From NCBI RefSeq assembly GCF_001591045.1, contig NZ_BCUA01000001.1:1-64000 (forward strand): a stretch of DNA of 64,000 nucleotides, in the 5' to 3' direction. Positions 52,991 to 60,966 of the stretch are shown here, piece by piece. Position 1 is the stretch's first letter. Each line of letters begins with the position of its first letter. A model generated the notes under the pieces. That model ran no database searches, was not told where the DNA came from, and worked only from the letters and a program-made list of their open reading frames with translations. Both the position numbers and the translations under genes were made by a program. Source of the stretch: Sphingopyxis granuli NBRC 100800 (lineage in GTDB: Bacteria; Pseudomonadota; Alphaproteobacteria; Sphingomonadales; Sphingomonadaceae).

Positions 52991-54592
52991 TCACAGCAAC
53001 CATTCGATCGGCATTTTTGACAGAATGGAGATAGCCCCGCGTTGCCACCGGCTGGTTCCCGGTTCGCTGGTGTGCACATGCACGCCATCGGACGTCCGTT
53101 CCAGCCAGTTGAGCCGGCCATCTTCGGCAAGGACGACTTCATAGGCGTTGGCCGGAATATCGGTCAGGAACGCGTTCGAGACATTGGCGGCGAGGCTCGG
53201 GCTTTCGATCACGAACCCCAATTCCGTGTTGAGATGTATCGAGCGGGGATCGAAGTTGAACGAACCGACAAACAGCCGCTGGCCATCCACCGAAAAGGTC
53301 TTGGCGTGCAGCATTGAGGCGCTGGAGCGGAGCACCGGGCCATCACTGCCACCGCCGCTGCCCGAGCCGGTGCTGATCAGGCTGCGCCTGGGCCGCTTTC
53401 CATCGGCGCGATCTGGTCCGCGCATTTCGAAAAGCCGGACACCGGCCTTGAGCAGCGGCTTGCGACGCTCCGCATAGCCGGCATGGACGATCCACACATC
53501 GGTCGACTCGAAGGCGTTGGTGAAAATGGCCACGTCCACGCCGCGAGCCGACAGCGCGGCGAGAGCATCGACCCCGGCGCGCCCTGGCACGAAATAGCCC
53601 GAGATCAACCGGGTGTCGCGTTGCGGTTCTCCAATCGTATCGTGCACCGCCGCGGCGAGCAGCGCCTCTCGTCGCGCCTTGCCGACGCCCTTGGCGGGAT
53701 CGTCGCTCACCATCCGGACCGGCGCCCATTCGAGCGGCAGGGTTCCAGCGAGCGTCTGGTCGATAAACGGTAGTGAACGAATGGCCTCGACATAGGCACG
53801 AGCCGCCGGATCGCGCTCGACCAGAGACGCCTGGCGCGAAAGCCGTTTTAGTTCTTCCGAGGGAACCTCCAGCAGGATGCGCGCCGCCGGATAAGCTGAC
53901 TCGCTGGACCAATAGCGATCGAAATCCCGAGACACGTCTTCGACGATGGGGCCGATGGCGAGCACGTCGAGGTCGAGGAACAGGCCCTCGTCGCGCGCGC
54001 CGAAATACTCATCGCCGATATTGCGCCCGCCGATGATGGTCGCCTGATTATCAGCGGTGAAGCTCTTGTTGTGCATGCGCCGGTTGAGCCGGGGGAAGTC
54101 GGCGAGATAGCCGAGCATCTTGGGGCGTCGCAGCACGAAGGGGTTGAACAGGCGGATTTCGATATTGGGATGCCGGTCCAGTGCCGCCAGCACGTTGTCC
54201 ATTCCGGCGATGCCGTTGTCGTCAAGCAGCATCCGTACCCGCACCCCGCGGTCGGTGGCCTCGTGCACGGCTTCCAGCAACAGGGTGCCCGATCGGTCGC
54301 CGTGCCAGATATAATATTGGATATCGAGGCTGCGGACGGCGGCGCGCGCCAGCAATATCCGGGCAGCGAATGCGTCACGGCCATCGTTCAGTTGGTGGAT
54401 GCCCGAATGGCCGTCCCGATCACGGGACAAAAGCGCAACGCCGCGCCCGAGCGGCGTATCGCCGGTATCCGCAATGTGCGCCGACGCTGCCCGCGGCTCG
54501 AGCGCGGGCAGCGGATAAGCCAAGCGGATGGCGATACCCACCGCCAGCAGAAGGAGCGCCAGTCCGCCCAGCCATTGCAAGACCAGAACCAT
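52991..54592 (-). CDS. Phospholipase D-family protein (cardiolipin synthase-like)
   Basis: A protein of about 533 residues with an N-terminal membrane anchor (MVLVLQWLGGLALLLLAVGI) and two HKD motifs, HNKSFTADNQATIIGGRNIG and HAKTFSVDGQRLFVGSFNFD, the catalytic pair of PLD enzymes. It probably exchanges phospholipid head groups or makes cardiolipin. The start is uncertain; ATG 54592 is preferred as it puts the anchor at the N-terminus, though the frame extends to 54700, overlapping the HdeD-like gene. Confidence 0.88.
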   Translation of the reverse strand: MVLVLQWLGGLALLLLAVGIAIRLAYPLPALEPRAASAHIADTGDTPLGRGVALLSRDRDGHSGIHQLNDGRDAFAARILLARAAVRSLDIQYYIWHGDRSGTLLLEAVHEATDRGVRVRMLLDDNGIAGMDNVLAALDRHPNIEIRLFNPFVLRRPKMLGYLADFPRLNRRMHNKSFTADNQATIIGGRNIGDEYFGARDEGLFLDLDVLAIGPIVEDVSRDFDRYWSSESAYPAARILLEVPSEELKRLSRQASLVERDPAARAYVEAIRSLPFIDQTLAGTLPLEWAPVRMVSDDPAKGVGKARREALLAAAVHDTIGEPQRDTRLISGYFVPGRAGVDALAALSARGVDVAIFTNAFESTDVWIVHAGYAERRKPLLKAGVRLFEMRGPDRADGKRPRRSLISTGSGSGGGSDGPVLRSSASMLHAKTFSVDGQRLFVGSFNFDPRSIHLNTELGFVIESPSLAANVSNAFLTDIPANAYEVVLAEDGRLNWLERTSDGVHVHTSEPGTSRWQRGAISILSKMPIEWLL

Positions 54593-54618
54593 ATATTTGC
54601 GCAGGCGCAGCGACGGGA

Positions 54619-55194
54619 TCAGGCGCGCGCCACCCTGCGTAACCCCAAAGCCAGTATGACGAGGAAAACGCCCCGAAACAGGAAGCTGATTCCGACGCAA
54701 AAGGCGAGGAAGACGAGGCCTGTGCCCGGTCCGCTGAACAGCAGCAGCCCGCCCAGGACAACGTCCAGAACACCCAGCAGCAGCCGCCAGACCCGGTCAT
54801 GGGCGATCCTGAACGCGCTCACGATCTCGAAGATGCCGCTGACCAGCAGCCACGCGCCGATCAGCAGCACCAGCGAAAGCGCACCGGCAAAGGGGTTGAA
54901 GATCGTGACCACACCCGCAAGGATCGACAGTACGCCAAGCAGCAGTTCGATCCAGCGCGCGCGGCCGGACAGGGACGACAGGCCGGCGATGATCGCGAAA
55001 ATGCCGTAGACGACCAGCATGATGCTGATCAGAACGCCGGTCGCCATTCCGGTCGCGATCGGATTGAACAGCGCCAGCAGGCCGACCAGAATCACGATCA
55101 CGCCATAAGCGAGAATCCAGCCCCAGCCCGTTTTGTGGCGAATGTCATGGCTGCCCGACCCCATTTGTTGACCCATGGAAGTATCGCCCGTCAT
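54619..55194 (-). CDS. HdeD-family membrane protein (DUF308)
   Basis: A 191-residue protein with six hydrophobic helices in repeated pairs (GWILAYGVIVILVGLLALFN, IELLLGVLSILAGVVTIFNP, LLLGVLDVVLGGLLLFSGPG). HdeD-like proteins are linked with acid and general stress resistance. It lies directly before the PLD gene. The start at 55194 is one of several close ATGs. Confidence 0.88.
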   Translation of the reverse strand: MTGDTSMGQQMGSGSHDIRHKTGWGWILAYGVIVILVGLLALFNPIATGMATGVLISIMLVVYGIFAIIAGLSSLSGRARWIELLLGVLSILAGVVTIFNPFAGALSLVLLIGAWLLVSGIFEIVSAFRIAHDRVWRLLLGVLDVVLGGLLLFSGPGTGLVFLAFCVGISFLFRGVFLVILALGLRRVARA

Positions 55195-55284
55195 ACAATC
55201 GATCTCCGATTTCTCAGCAGTGCGTGTGGGATTGTTTATGCTTTTGCCTGTCGGAGCAATGCCGTTAACCTGCCCGACCAATCC

Positions 55285-55677
55285 TTAATGGCTCAGAAGG
55301 GCAATCGCGCGTGCGAGTTTTTCACGGACGGTGTCGGCGGCTTTCAACAACCCGGGATTAGCGATGGCCTGCATTGAGGCCACAGGATCAATCGCCGCGA
55401 CTTCAACGTCATCAGAACCGGACTGCTGCACAATGACATTGCATGGCAACATCAGGCCGACCTTATCCTCCAGCTGCAGCGCTTCATGAGCCAACGACGG
55501 ATTGCAGGCCCCGAGGATCGTATACGGACGGAAGTCGACGTCGATCTTTGATTTGAGGGTCTGCTGGATATCGATCCGACTAATGACGCCAAAGCCTTCA
55601 GTTTTCAGCGCCGCCTCGGTGCGGACGATGGCGTCATCGAAGGGAACCTTTAACTTGGCGGCAATATAGTAGGTCAT
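55285..55677 (-). CDS. DUF302-domain protein
   Basis: A 130-residue protein with the DUF302 pattern VPFDDAIVRTEAALKTEGFG, IDVDFRPYTILGACNPSLAH and VGLMLPCNVIVQQSG. Family function is unclear, often linked with redox or metal-associated genes. The ATG at 55677 is chosen for its AAAGGACAGACG ribosome site. A similar stress gene set (DUF302, HdeD, PLD) is arranged on the same strand. Confidence 0.9.
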   Translation of the reverse strand: MTYYIAAKLKVPFDDAIVRTEAALKTEGFGVISRIDIQQTLKSKIDVDFRPYTILGACNPSLAHEALQLEDKVGLMLPCNVIVQQSGSDDVEVAAIDPVASMQAIANPGLLKAADTVREKLARAIALLSH

Positions 55678-55838
55678 CGTCTGTCCTTTCATTTTGCGGA
55701 ACCGGGCTTTTCCAGCCGATACGCTTGCGGTCCCCGGGGCGACAGTTGAACCCATGAATTGGTCAACCCGGTAAACCTGCAACGGCCGGGGTCGTAAAAT
55801 CTTCTTCTCGAAGGAACAGGGGGCCGGGTGATCGGCTG

Positions 55839-56561
55839 CTAGTCTTCGCGACTTCCGCCCTCATGCTCGCCTTCTGCCTCGCCATGCGCGCTGCGGTGGC
55901 AACGGACACAGTTTTCGATGTTGGTTATCCCTTCCTCGCGGTGCTTGGTGATGATTTTTGCCGGCTGATGCTCATGGCATCCGTAGCAGGTGTACTGCTT
56001 GTAATTGCTATCCAGGTGACAGGTCGTGCAGGCTGTATTGTGATCGCGGTCGAGCAGGAAATAACGGCTGTGGTCGAATGTTGCCGGCTTCCAGTGCGCT
56101 GGCTGGTGACACGTCGCACAGGCCAGGACCTGGCCGCGATGCAGATCATCGTGCGGAGCCATGTGACAGGACTGGCAGTTCGCGCGCGCGTCGGCTTTCA
56201 GCAGGGCGTGATCAAATCGGACTGAGCTGGCCTTGGTCAGCCTCGGTCTTGGGTGATCGCTGTGGCAGGCCATACAATCGGGCTCGGTCAGCGCCTGATG
56301 GAAAGCCGGCCTTCGTTCCGATTGCCGGATCTCGACACCCTTTGTTGTGCGCAGGCCGATATCAGCCACGACATGGCAGCTGGTGCAGCGTTCGGCTGAC
56401 GCCCCCTGAAACGGGGCATGGCACGCGAAGCAATTGTTCTGCAGCGCCGAATGCGCCGGGATCAGGTTGCCGGGACTGACCATCTCATGCGGGCGAAGGA
56501 AGCTCAGGCAGATGATCGCCGTCAGTATCAGCGAAATCCCGATCCAGAGGGAGCGTTTCAT
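55839..56561 (-). CDS. Eight-haem cytochrome c (cytochrome c3/NrfB-like)
   Basis: A 240-residue protein with an N-terminal signal or anchor (SLWIGISLILTAIICLSFL) and eight CxxCH motifs: CFACH, CTSCH, CMACH, CQSCH, CATCH, CTTCH, CYGCH and CVRCH. It would be a periplasmic electron carrier. It overlaps by four bases with a membrane cytochrome-like gene, the likely quinol-linked partner. The terminal acceptor or donor is not evident; no dedicated oxidoreductase such as a nitrite reductase is in the window. Confidence 0.9.
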   Translation of the reverse strand: MKRSLWIGISLILTAIICLSFLRPHEMVSPGNLIPAHSALQNNCFACHAPFQGASAERCTSCHVVADIGLRTTKGVEIRQSERRPAFHQALTEPDCMACHSDHPRPRLTKASSVRFDHALLKADARANCQSCHMAPHDDLHRGQVLACATCHQPAHWKPATFDHSRYFLLDRDHNTACTTCHLDSNYKQYTCYGCHEHQPAKIITKHREEGITNIENCVRCHRSAHGEAEGEHEGGSRED

Positions 56562-57136
56562 TTCCACCCCCAGAAGAGGAAGGTCGAAAGGATGTGGGCG
56601 GCGGCAAGTACAGCGAAGGCCAGCGCAATCGGCAGGTGAATGGTCCGCCATTTGCGCACCAGCCCCGCCGCCAGGCTGTTCCAGAACAGCTGCTGATCGA
56701 TTTCACTGTCGGTGAGCCCTTCATCGCGTAGCTCAGTCTTGGCCTGCTTCATCCAGCGCTGTGAACGCTGGACGAGATACTTGCCGGTCAGGCCGCTGGT
56801 GATGTTCACCGCCATGGCGGCGACAGCGAGCCAGGCGAGGATGGCATTGAAGTGGATACCTGCGTGGACGAGGACGAGCGTGGCGCCGATCCAGGCCAGC
56901 CATTCGTGAAGCCGTAGCAGGCGGACCGGATTTGAGCTCTTGATCACGCCGCGCTTACGCAGCGAATGGCCAAATGAAAGAAGGATCAGGATCACGCCGG
57001 GGATCCCAAGGTAGCGTCCGATCCAGACCAGATCCGTCAGGTGAAGGATAAGATCGATGAACAGGGTGACCACGGCAAGGACGACCAGCCTGAAGTAGAA
57101 TGGCAGAATCTCTTTTAGGATAAGGCGGATTTTCAT
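56558..57136 (-). CDS. Membrane cytochrome b-like partner of the multihaem cytochrome
   Basis: A 192-residue protein with four or five helices (FRLVVLAVVTLFIDLILHLT, GIPGVILILLSFGHSLRKRG, LHEWLAWIGATLVLVHAGIH, LPIALAFAVLAAAHILSTFL) and histidines in helices that could bind haem b. It resembles the ferric-reductase/cytochrome b-like membrane domains. Start overlaps no gene upstream and the stop overlaps the cytochrome c start. Quinol-to-cytochrome transfer is inferred. Confidence 0.75.
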   Translation of the reverse strand: MKIRLILKEILPFYFRLVVLAVVTLFIDLILHLTDLVWIGRYLGIPGVILILLSFGHSLRKRGVIKSSNPVRLLRLHEWLAWIGATLVLVHAGIHFNAILAWLAVAAMAVNITSGLTGKYLVQRSQRWMKQAKTELRDEGLTDSEIDQQLFWNSLAAGLVRKWRTIHLPIALAFAVLAAAHILSTFLFWGWK

Positions 57137-57163
57137 GTTGCGCGGCCGATCGACACGCCGACA

Positions 57164-57712
57164 TCAATGCCGGCCCGGCAGCATGCGGCGCAAGGTATCG
57201 TCTTTGACGACATAATGATGGTATAGGCCCGCGAGGGCATGGAGGCCGATCAGTAAATATCCTATCGTCCCGACCGTCTCGTGTATCTTCTTCACCTGCT
57301 CCGCCAGAGTCTTGCTCTGGCCGACCAGAGCGGGGAGTTCCAGGCCAAAGAATGGGATGGTTTTGCCTGAGGCGCTCAGGATCACCCAACCTGCGACGGG
57401 CATTGCCACCATGAAGGCGTAAAGCGCAAAATGCGTCGTACTGGCCAGCAGCGCCTGCCAAACTGGCGGTTCCGGCGTGATCGGCGGCTGACGGCTGGCG
57501 AGGCGCGCCATCAAGCGGATGACAATCAGGGCCAGCACAGCCAGTCCGAGCATGAAATGCCAGGTTTTCAGCCCCTCACGTATGTCGGTTCCCTTGGGGT
57601 AGTTCTCCCGGAGCAGGATGGTCGCATAAACGGCGGAAATCAGCAGCACCGTGACCCAGTGGAGAGCGATCGACAGGGAGGAGAAACGCTGACGGCTATC
57701 GACTGGATTCAT
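57164..57712 (-). CDS. Cytochrome b561-family protein
   Basis: A 182-residue membrane protein with four helices: SIALHWVTVLLISAVYATIL, WHFMLGLAVLALIVIRLMAR, FALYAFMVAMPVAGWVILSA and GYLLIGLHALAGLYHHYVVK, with haem-ligand histidines (ALHW, WHFM, HALAGLYHHY). The start at 57712 has a GAGG ribosome site. It precedes the cytochrome c/b pair and may feed electrons to or from it. Confidence 0.88.
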   Translation of the reverse strand: MNPVDSRQRFSSLSIALHWVTVLLISAVYATILLRENYPKGTDIREGLKTWHFMLGLAVLALIVIRLMARLASRQPPITPEPPVWQALLASTTHFALYAFMVAMPVAGWVILSASGKTIPFFGLELPALVGQSKTLAEQVKKIHETVGTIGYLLIGLHALAGLYHHYVVKDDTLRRMLPGRH

Positions 57713-57779
57713 TGCAAGCCTCACATTCATGTTTCATCATGGGAGCTACAAGCACGAAATGCATTGTTCTTGATCAAGG

Positions 57780-57961
57780 GGTTGTCGTCGCCAAACGACC
57801 GTGCCGAAGATCGCGCCAATGCCAGACCGTAAACGCACTGTCCCCTTCCGAGAACAGGAAGGTACCCGCGATCGCCGCGACGAGAGTAGTCAGTGGAAGA
57901 GCCTCAGCGGCGCGTCCCAGACCTTGAACCTGTCCTTGCCAGCGAGTTTTGCCATGAACAT
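57780..57961 (-). pseudogene. Truncated cytochrome b561-like gene with frameshift
   Basis: From an ATG with a strong AGGGAG ribosome site (57961) the reading is MFMAKLAGKDRFKVWDAPLR then LFH and a stop; in the next frame the homologous segment continues TTLVAAIAGTFLFSEGD. A single missing G after CAC TG would restore FHWTTLVAA. Homology then ends after about 60 residues of a usual 180. It lies just upstream of the intact b561 gene. Confidence 0.7.
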
Positions 57962-58241
57962 CGGAATCTCCCTTGTCCATGTTGCATAAAGCAGCTTGCT
58001 GACGGCAGTCTGACCGCAGTGACACACCCCGATGCAGGCCGAGATCCTCAAGCAACGCCGGCCCCATCGGGATCATTGTTACGACGAGGTTCAGCCATTC
58101 GAGACGCCGCAAGGTGAGCAGTTCGAGATCGTCGCCAGTGGATTGAGTGAAATGCTGATGCGCAGCGAGGAGCTGACCGGGGCGCTCTTTAACTATTCAA
58201 CATTAATCTGAAGCTGGAAGCCGGTGACAAGGGAGGGGTGC

Positions 58242-58511
58242 ATGGATGAATTCGCAATATGCTTCCTGGCTGGCGCGGCCGCGTGGCTGGTGCTTCAGGT
58301 TCTGGCTGTATGGAAGCTGCGCGGGATGTGGAAAAAAGCTGCATGGCTATCCGGTATTACCATGGCCCTTGCTCTGGTCGTGGCCATATTGGGCGTTCTG
58401 TCTGGTTCCAATCTCGCACCGATCTGGGTCGTCTTTGCCATGCCCGTTTGTCTCTTGTGGATCGTGTCGCTCTGGACTGTGCGCGGCGTCGTCTGGGTGG
58501 TCGTCCGATAA
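58242..58511 (+). CDS. Hypothetical small membrane protein
   Basis: An 89-residue protein with three hydrophobic helices (ICFLAGAAAWLVLQVLAVWK, WLSGITMALALVVAILGVLS, IWVVFAMPVCLLWIVSLWTV). It has a strong GGGAGGGG ribosome site. No family recognised. It is convergent/divergent to cytochrome genes and could be an accessory membrane factor. Confidence 0.65.
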   Translation: MDEFAICFLAGAAAWLVLQVLAVWKLRGMWKKAAWLSGITMALALVVAILGVLSGSNLAPIWVVFAMPVCLLWIVSLWTVRGVVWVVVR

Positions 58512-58744
58512 TTTGTGGTGATATCCTTCTGCTGTAAGCAGCCACACGGAGCTAATTTTCAGCATAACCGCCGAGGATCAGTTCGTCAGATCTTGCGCCC
58601 CCAGCACAGGGGAGGTGGGACGGACTGCGTTGACTGCCAGTTGCACAAGGGCTTCTTCAACCCACAAGCTTCCTGCCCCGCTTGCGGGGCGCCCCATGCG
58701 ATGAGTGCGGCCTCGACATCGGCGTATTGGATCGCGGGCGCGAT

Positions 58745-58906
58745 CCTGATCCAGAGACGGGTACCTTCCGGACCGACCGTGGCATCCAGCGCGGTGCCGG
58801 CCGGAAGGCGGCGCCCGCTTTGGGGTTCGAGCGCTTCGTGGTCGATCGTCAGGCTTCCCGACAGCACGAGAAATTCCAGTCCACGTGCATTTGCGACGGT
58901 TATGCC
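58745..58906 (-). pseudogene. ChrR-like cupin remnant
   Basis: A minus-strand stretch reads GITVANARGLEFLVLSGSLT, then HEALEPQSGRRLPAGTALDA and GPEGTRLWIRI, matching the C-terminal half of ChrR/cupin anti-sigma-type domains. There is no upstream start (a TGA precedes it), and the sequence after the match is unrelated. The surrounding region (58512-59164) otherwise holds nothing supported. Confidence 0.55.
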
Positions 58907-59164
58907 TCGTCGTCAGCATTTATCTATGCGTTCCGGACGGAAATGGGAGCGAGTCCGCAACTCTACATGCGCGGCGACGCGTTCAGGCTCTGATTCTCTA
59001 CGCCCCCGCGGACATCTGGATCTGCGAATTTTCGTTACGGCCAGCTCATATCGACGGGGATGTGCCGATACGTAATCTTCCCGATGTCAGAGCCGGCGAG
59101 GTCCTGCGAGCCTGACACACCCACAGCGGGATTGCGTCTGCGCAAACAGGAGGAGAAAGGGACT

Positions 59165-59320
59165 ATGGATACATCGCATGCGAATGCGCTGCTGCAAAAG
59201 CATGCAGTCCTCGACCGCCAGATCCGGGAAGAGATGAGCCGCCCCATGCCGGACGACGTCATGATTCAGCAGCTTAAGAAGCAAAAGCTACGCCTCAAGG
59301 AAGAACTGGCCAGGCATTGA
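59165..59320 (+). CDS. DUF465 (YdcH-like) small protein
   Basis: A 51-residue coiled-coil protein: MDTSHANALLQKHAVLDRQI then MPDDVMIQQLKKQKLRLKEE. It matches the DUF465/YdcH family of unknown function, common in Proteobacteria. A GGAGGAGAAAGGG ribosome site precedes the start. Confidence 0.88.
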   Translation: MDTSHANALLQKHAVLDRQIREEMSRPMPDDVMIQQLKKQKLRLKEELARH

Positions 59321-59564
59321 AGCCTGCCCCGGGCGTGAGCCATGAACCGGCCCGATCGTTCTGGCCGGTTCTCGATCCAGCCCAACTCCGCGTCTGAAGC
59401 ATCGTGGACGCTTGGGCGCGCAGCGGCCCAAGAGATCAGAGACAGTCGAAACGGGGGAGGGGGCGCCTTTTGCTCCATGAAGGATAACCGTCCGCCCTCA
59501 ATCGTCCATGCCCGCCATGATCGGCCTGGCACCAGTCGCTCGCCAATGTCGTCGATTGACTCCC

Positions 59565-59596
59565 CAATATATGATTCATATACGAACCATATATTG
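59565..59596. promoter_or_regulatory. Dyad in the promoter of the ParD-like/Map pair
   Basis: CAATATATG (59565-59573) and CATATATTG (59588-59596) are a perfect 9-bp inverted repeat with a 14-bp spacer, 23 bases before the antitoxin-like gene. It is a strong candidate for autoregulatory binding by the ParD-like protein. Confidence 0.6.
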
Positions 59597-59618
59597 TGAA
59601 TAGCGGCGAAGGGCATCC

Positions 59619-59825
59619 ATGGGCATTGTGAAAATCAACGACGAGCTGCACGAAGAGGTCCGCAGGGCCAGCACCGTGATGTGCCGTTCCATCAATGCGC
59701 AAGCCGAATTCTGGATGAAGATCGGTATGCTCGCCGAGGCAAGCCCCACCTTGTCATTCAATGACATCGTCAAGACGCAATTGTCCGCAGCACATGTTCG
59801 CCTCGTCGAAACGGCCCCTGTCTGA
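59619..59825 (+). CDS. ParD-like antitoxin-type protein
   Basis: A 68-residue protein matching the ParD-like family (VKINDELHEEVRRASTVMCR, SINAQAEFWMKIGMLAEASP), a ribbon-helix-helix-type DNA-binding protein annotated as a toxin-antitoxin antitoxin. No ParE-like toxin follows; instead the methionine aminopeptidase gene starts one base after its stop. A dyad lies upstream. It may control, or be paired with, this aminopeptidase. Confidence 0.82.
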   Translation: MGIVKINDELHEEVRRASTVMCRSINAQAEFWMKIGMLAEASPTLSFNDIVKTQLSAAHVRLVETAPV

Positions 59826-59826
59826 C

Positions 59827-60606
59827 ATGGTGAAGACATCTGACGAACTGGCGCTGATGCGTGTTTCCGGCAGGCTGCTGGCGTCCGTCTTCGAGATGCT
59901 GGACGAGCAAGACCTCGCCGGCATGTCGACATTGCAGGTCAACGATCTGGTCGATCGCTTCATCACCGTGGAGCTCGCCGCGCGTCCGGCGAGCAAAGGG
60001 CAGTACGGCTTCAAATTCGTCCTGAACAGCTCGATCAATCACGTCGTGTGCCACGGGGTTCCGGATGCAGACGAGATCGTCCGGGACGGCGACATCATCA
60101 ACCTCGACATCACGCTGGAGAAGAACGGCTTCATTGCGGACTCGAGCAAGACCTATCTGATCGGCACCGTCTCATCTGCTGCAAAACGGATGGTGCGTGT
60201 CGCCCAGGAGGCGATGTGGAAAGGCATAGGGCAGGTGCGGCCTGGCGCCCATATCGGCGCCATCGGCTTCGCAATCGAGCGGCACGCCAAAAAGAACGGC
60301 TATTCGGTTGTGCGTGAATTTTGCGGGCACGGCATTGGTCGCGAGATGCACGAGGAGCCGCAAGTGATGAATTTCGGGCGGCCGGACGCGGGCGTGCGCC
60401 TGCGCGAAGGCATGGTTTTCACGATCGAACCGATGATCAATCAGGGTACGCGCAAGGTCACTACCCAAGACGATGGATGGACGGTCGTGACCAACGACCG
60501 GAAGCTATCGGCCCAGTTCGAGCATACGGTCGCGGTTACCGGGAACGGTGTCGAAGTCCTGACTTTGCGGCGCGACGAAATGCCGATGCTGGCACGCGTA
60601 GCGTAG
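59827..60606 (+). CDS. map: Type I methionine aminopeptidase (accessory copy)
   Basis: A 259-residue enzyme that removes N-terminal methionine. The metal ligands D94 (NLDIT), D105 (FIADSS), H168 (CGHGIGREMHEEP), E201 (FTIEPMI) and E232 (QFEHTVAVT), and the substrate-site H76, are all present. Bacteria already need a chromosomal map, so this plasmid copy is extra. It begins one base after a ParD-like antitoxin gene and shares its promoter. Confidence 0.93.
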   Translation: MVKTSDELALMRVSGRLLASVFEMLDEQDLAGMSTLQVNDLVDRFITVELAARPASKGQYGFKFVLNSSINHVVCHGVPDADEIVRDGDIINLDITLEKNGFIADSSKTYLIGTVSSAAKRMVRVAQEAMWKGIGQVRPGAHIGAIGFAIERHAKKNGYSVVREFCGHGIGREMHEEPQVMNFGRPDAGVRLREGMVFTIEPMINQGTRKVTTQDDGWTVVTNDRKLSAQFEHTVAVTGNGVEVLTLRRDEMPMLARVA

Positions 60607-60966
60607 TGCCCTCACGGGGGCTTCGTGGCAGTTTCTCCCCGGAAGCGGCCCGAGGACTAACCAAGAAAATCGGGCGTTCACGCCTGCGATGCCGATCAGA
60701 TCCCTTGGTCTTAAATCGTCGATCCGGTCGATCAGGGCACTCTCGCCGATACTGTCGGGCACGTCGGCCAGCCATTCCAGCAGATTACGGACGCCATCCC
60801 GCGGGCCGCGTTCCGTTGAGGCACGCCTGGCGGCGTGCCTGACGAGAGTTCCACTGGGGATATTGCTTAATTACGCGCGCGGGGCATGCGCTTAGATGCA
60901 TTCGACGGCCGATGAGGGCTGTGCCCTGCTGTTTCCGTCTGATGTGCATTGCGCCGAGGTCGAACT
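60607..60966. other. Intergenic region between map and the P-type ATPase
   Basis: A minus-strand frame reads VRNLLEWLADVPDSIGESAL and then IDRIDDLRPRDLIGIAG without a start or ribosome site; it was not recognised and may be a remnant. No promoter or terminator could be assigned with confidence. Confidence 0.35.

Noticed and set aside
54071-55009. A 312-codon plus-strand frame
   Set aside because: It lies antisense to the PLD and HdeD genes, which have clear motifs.
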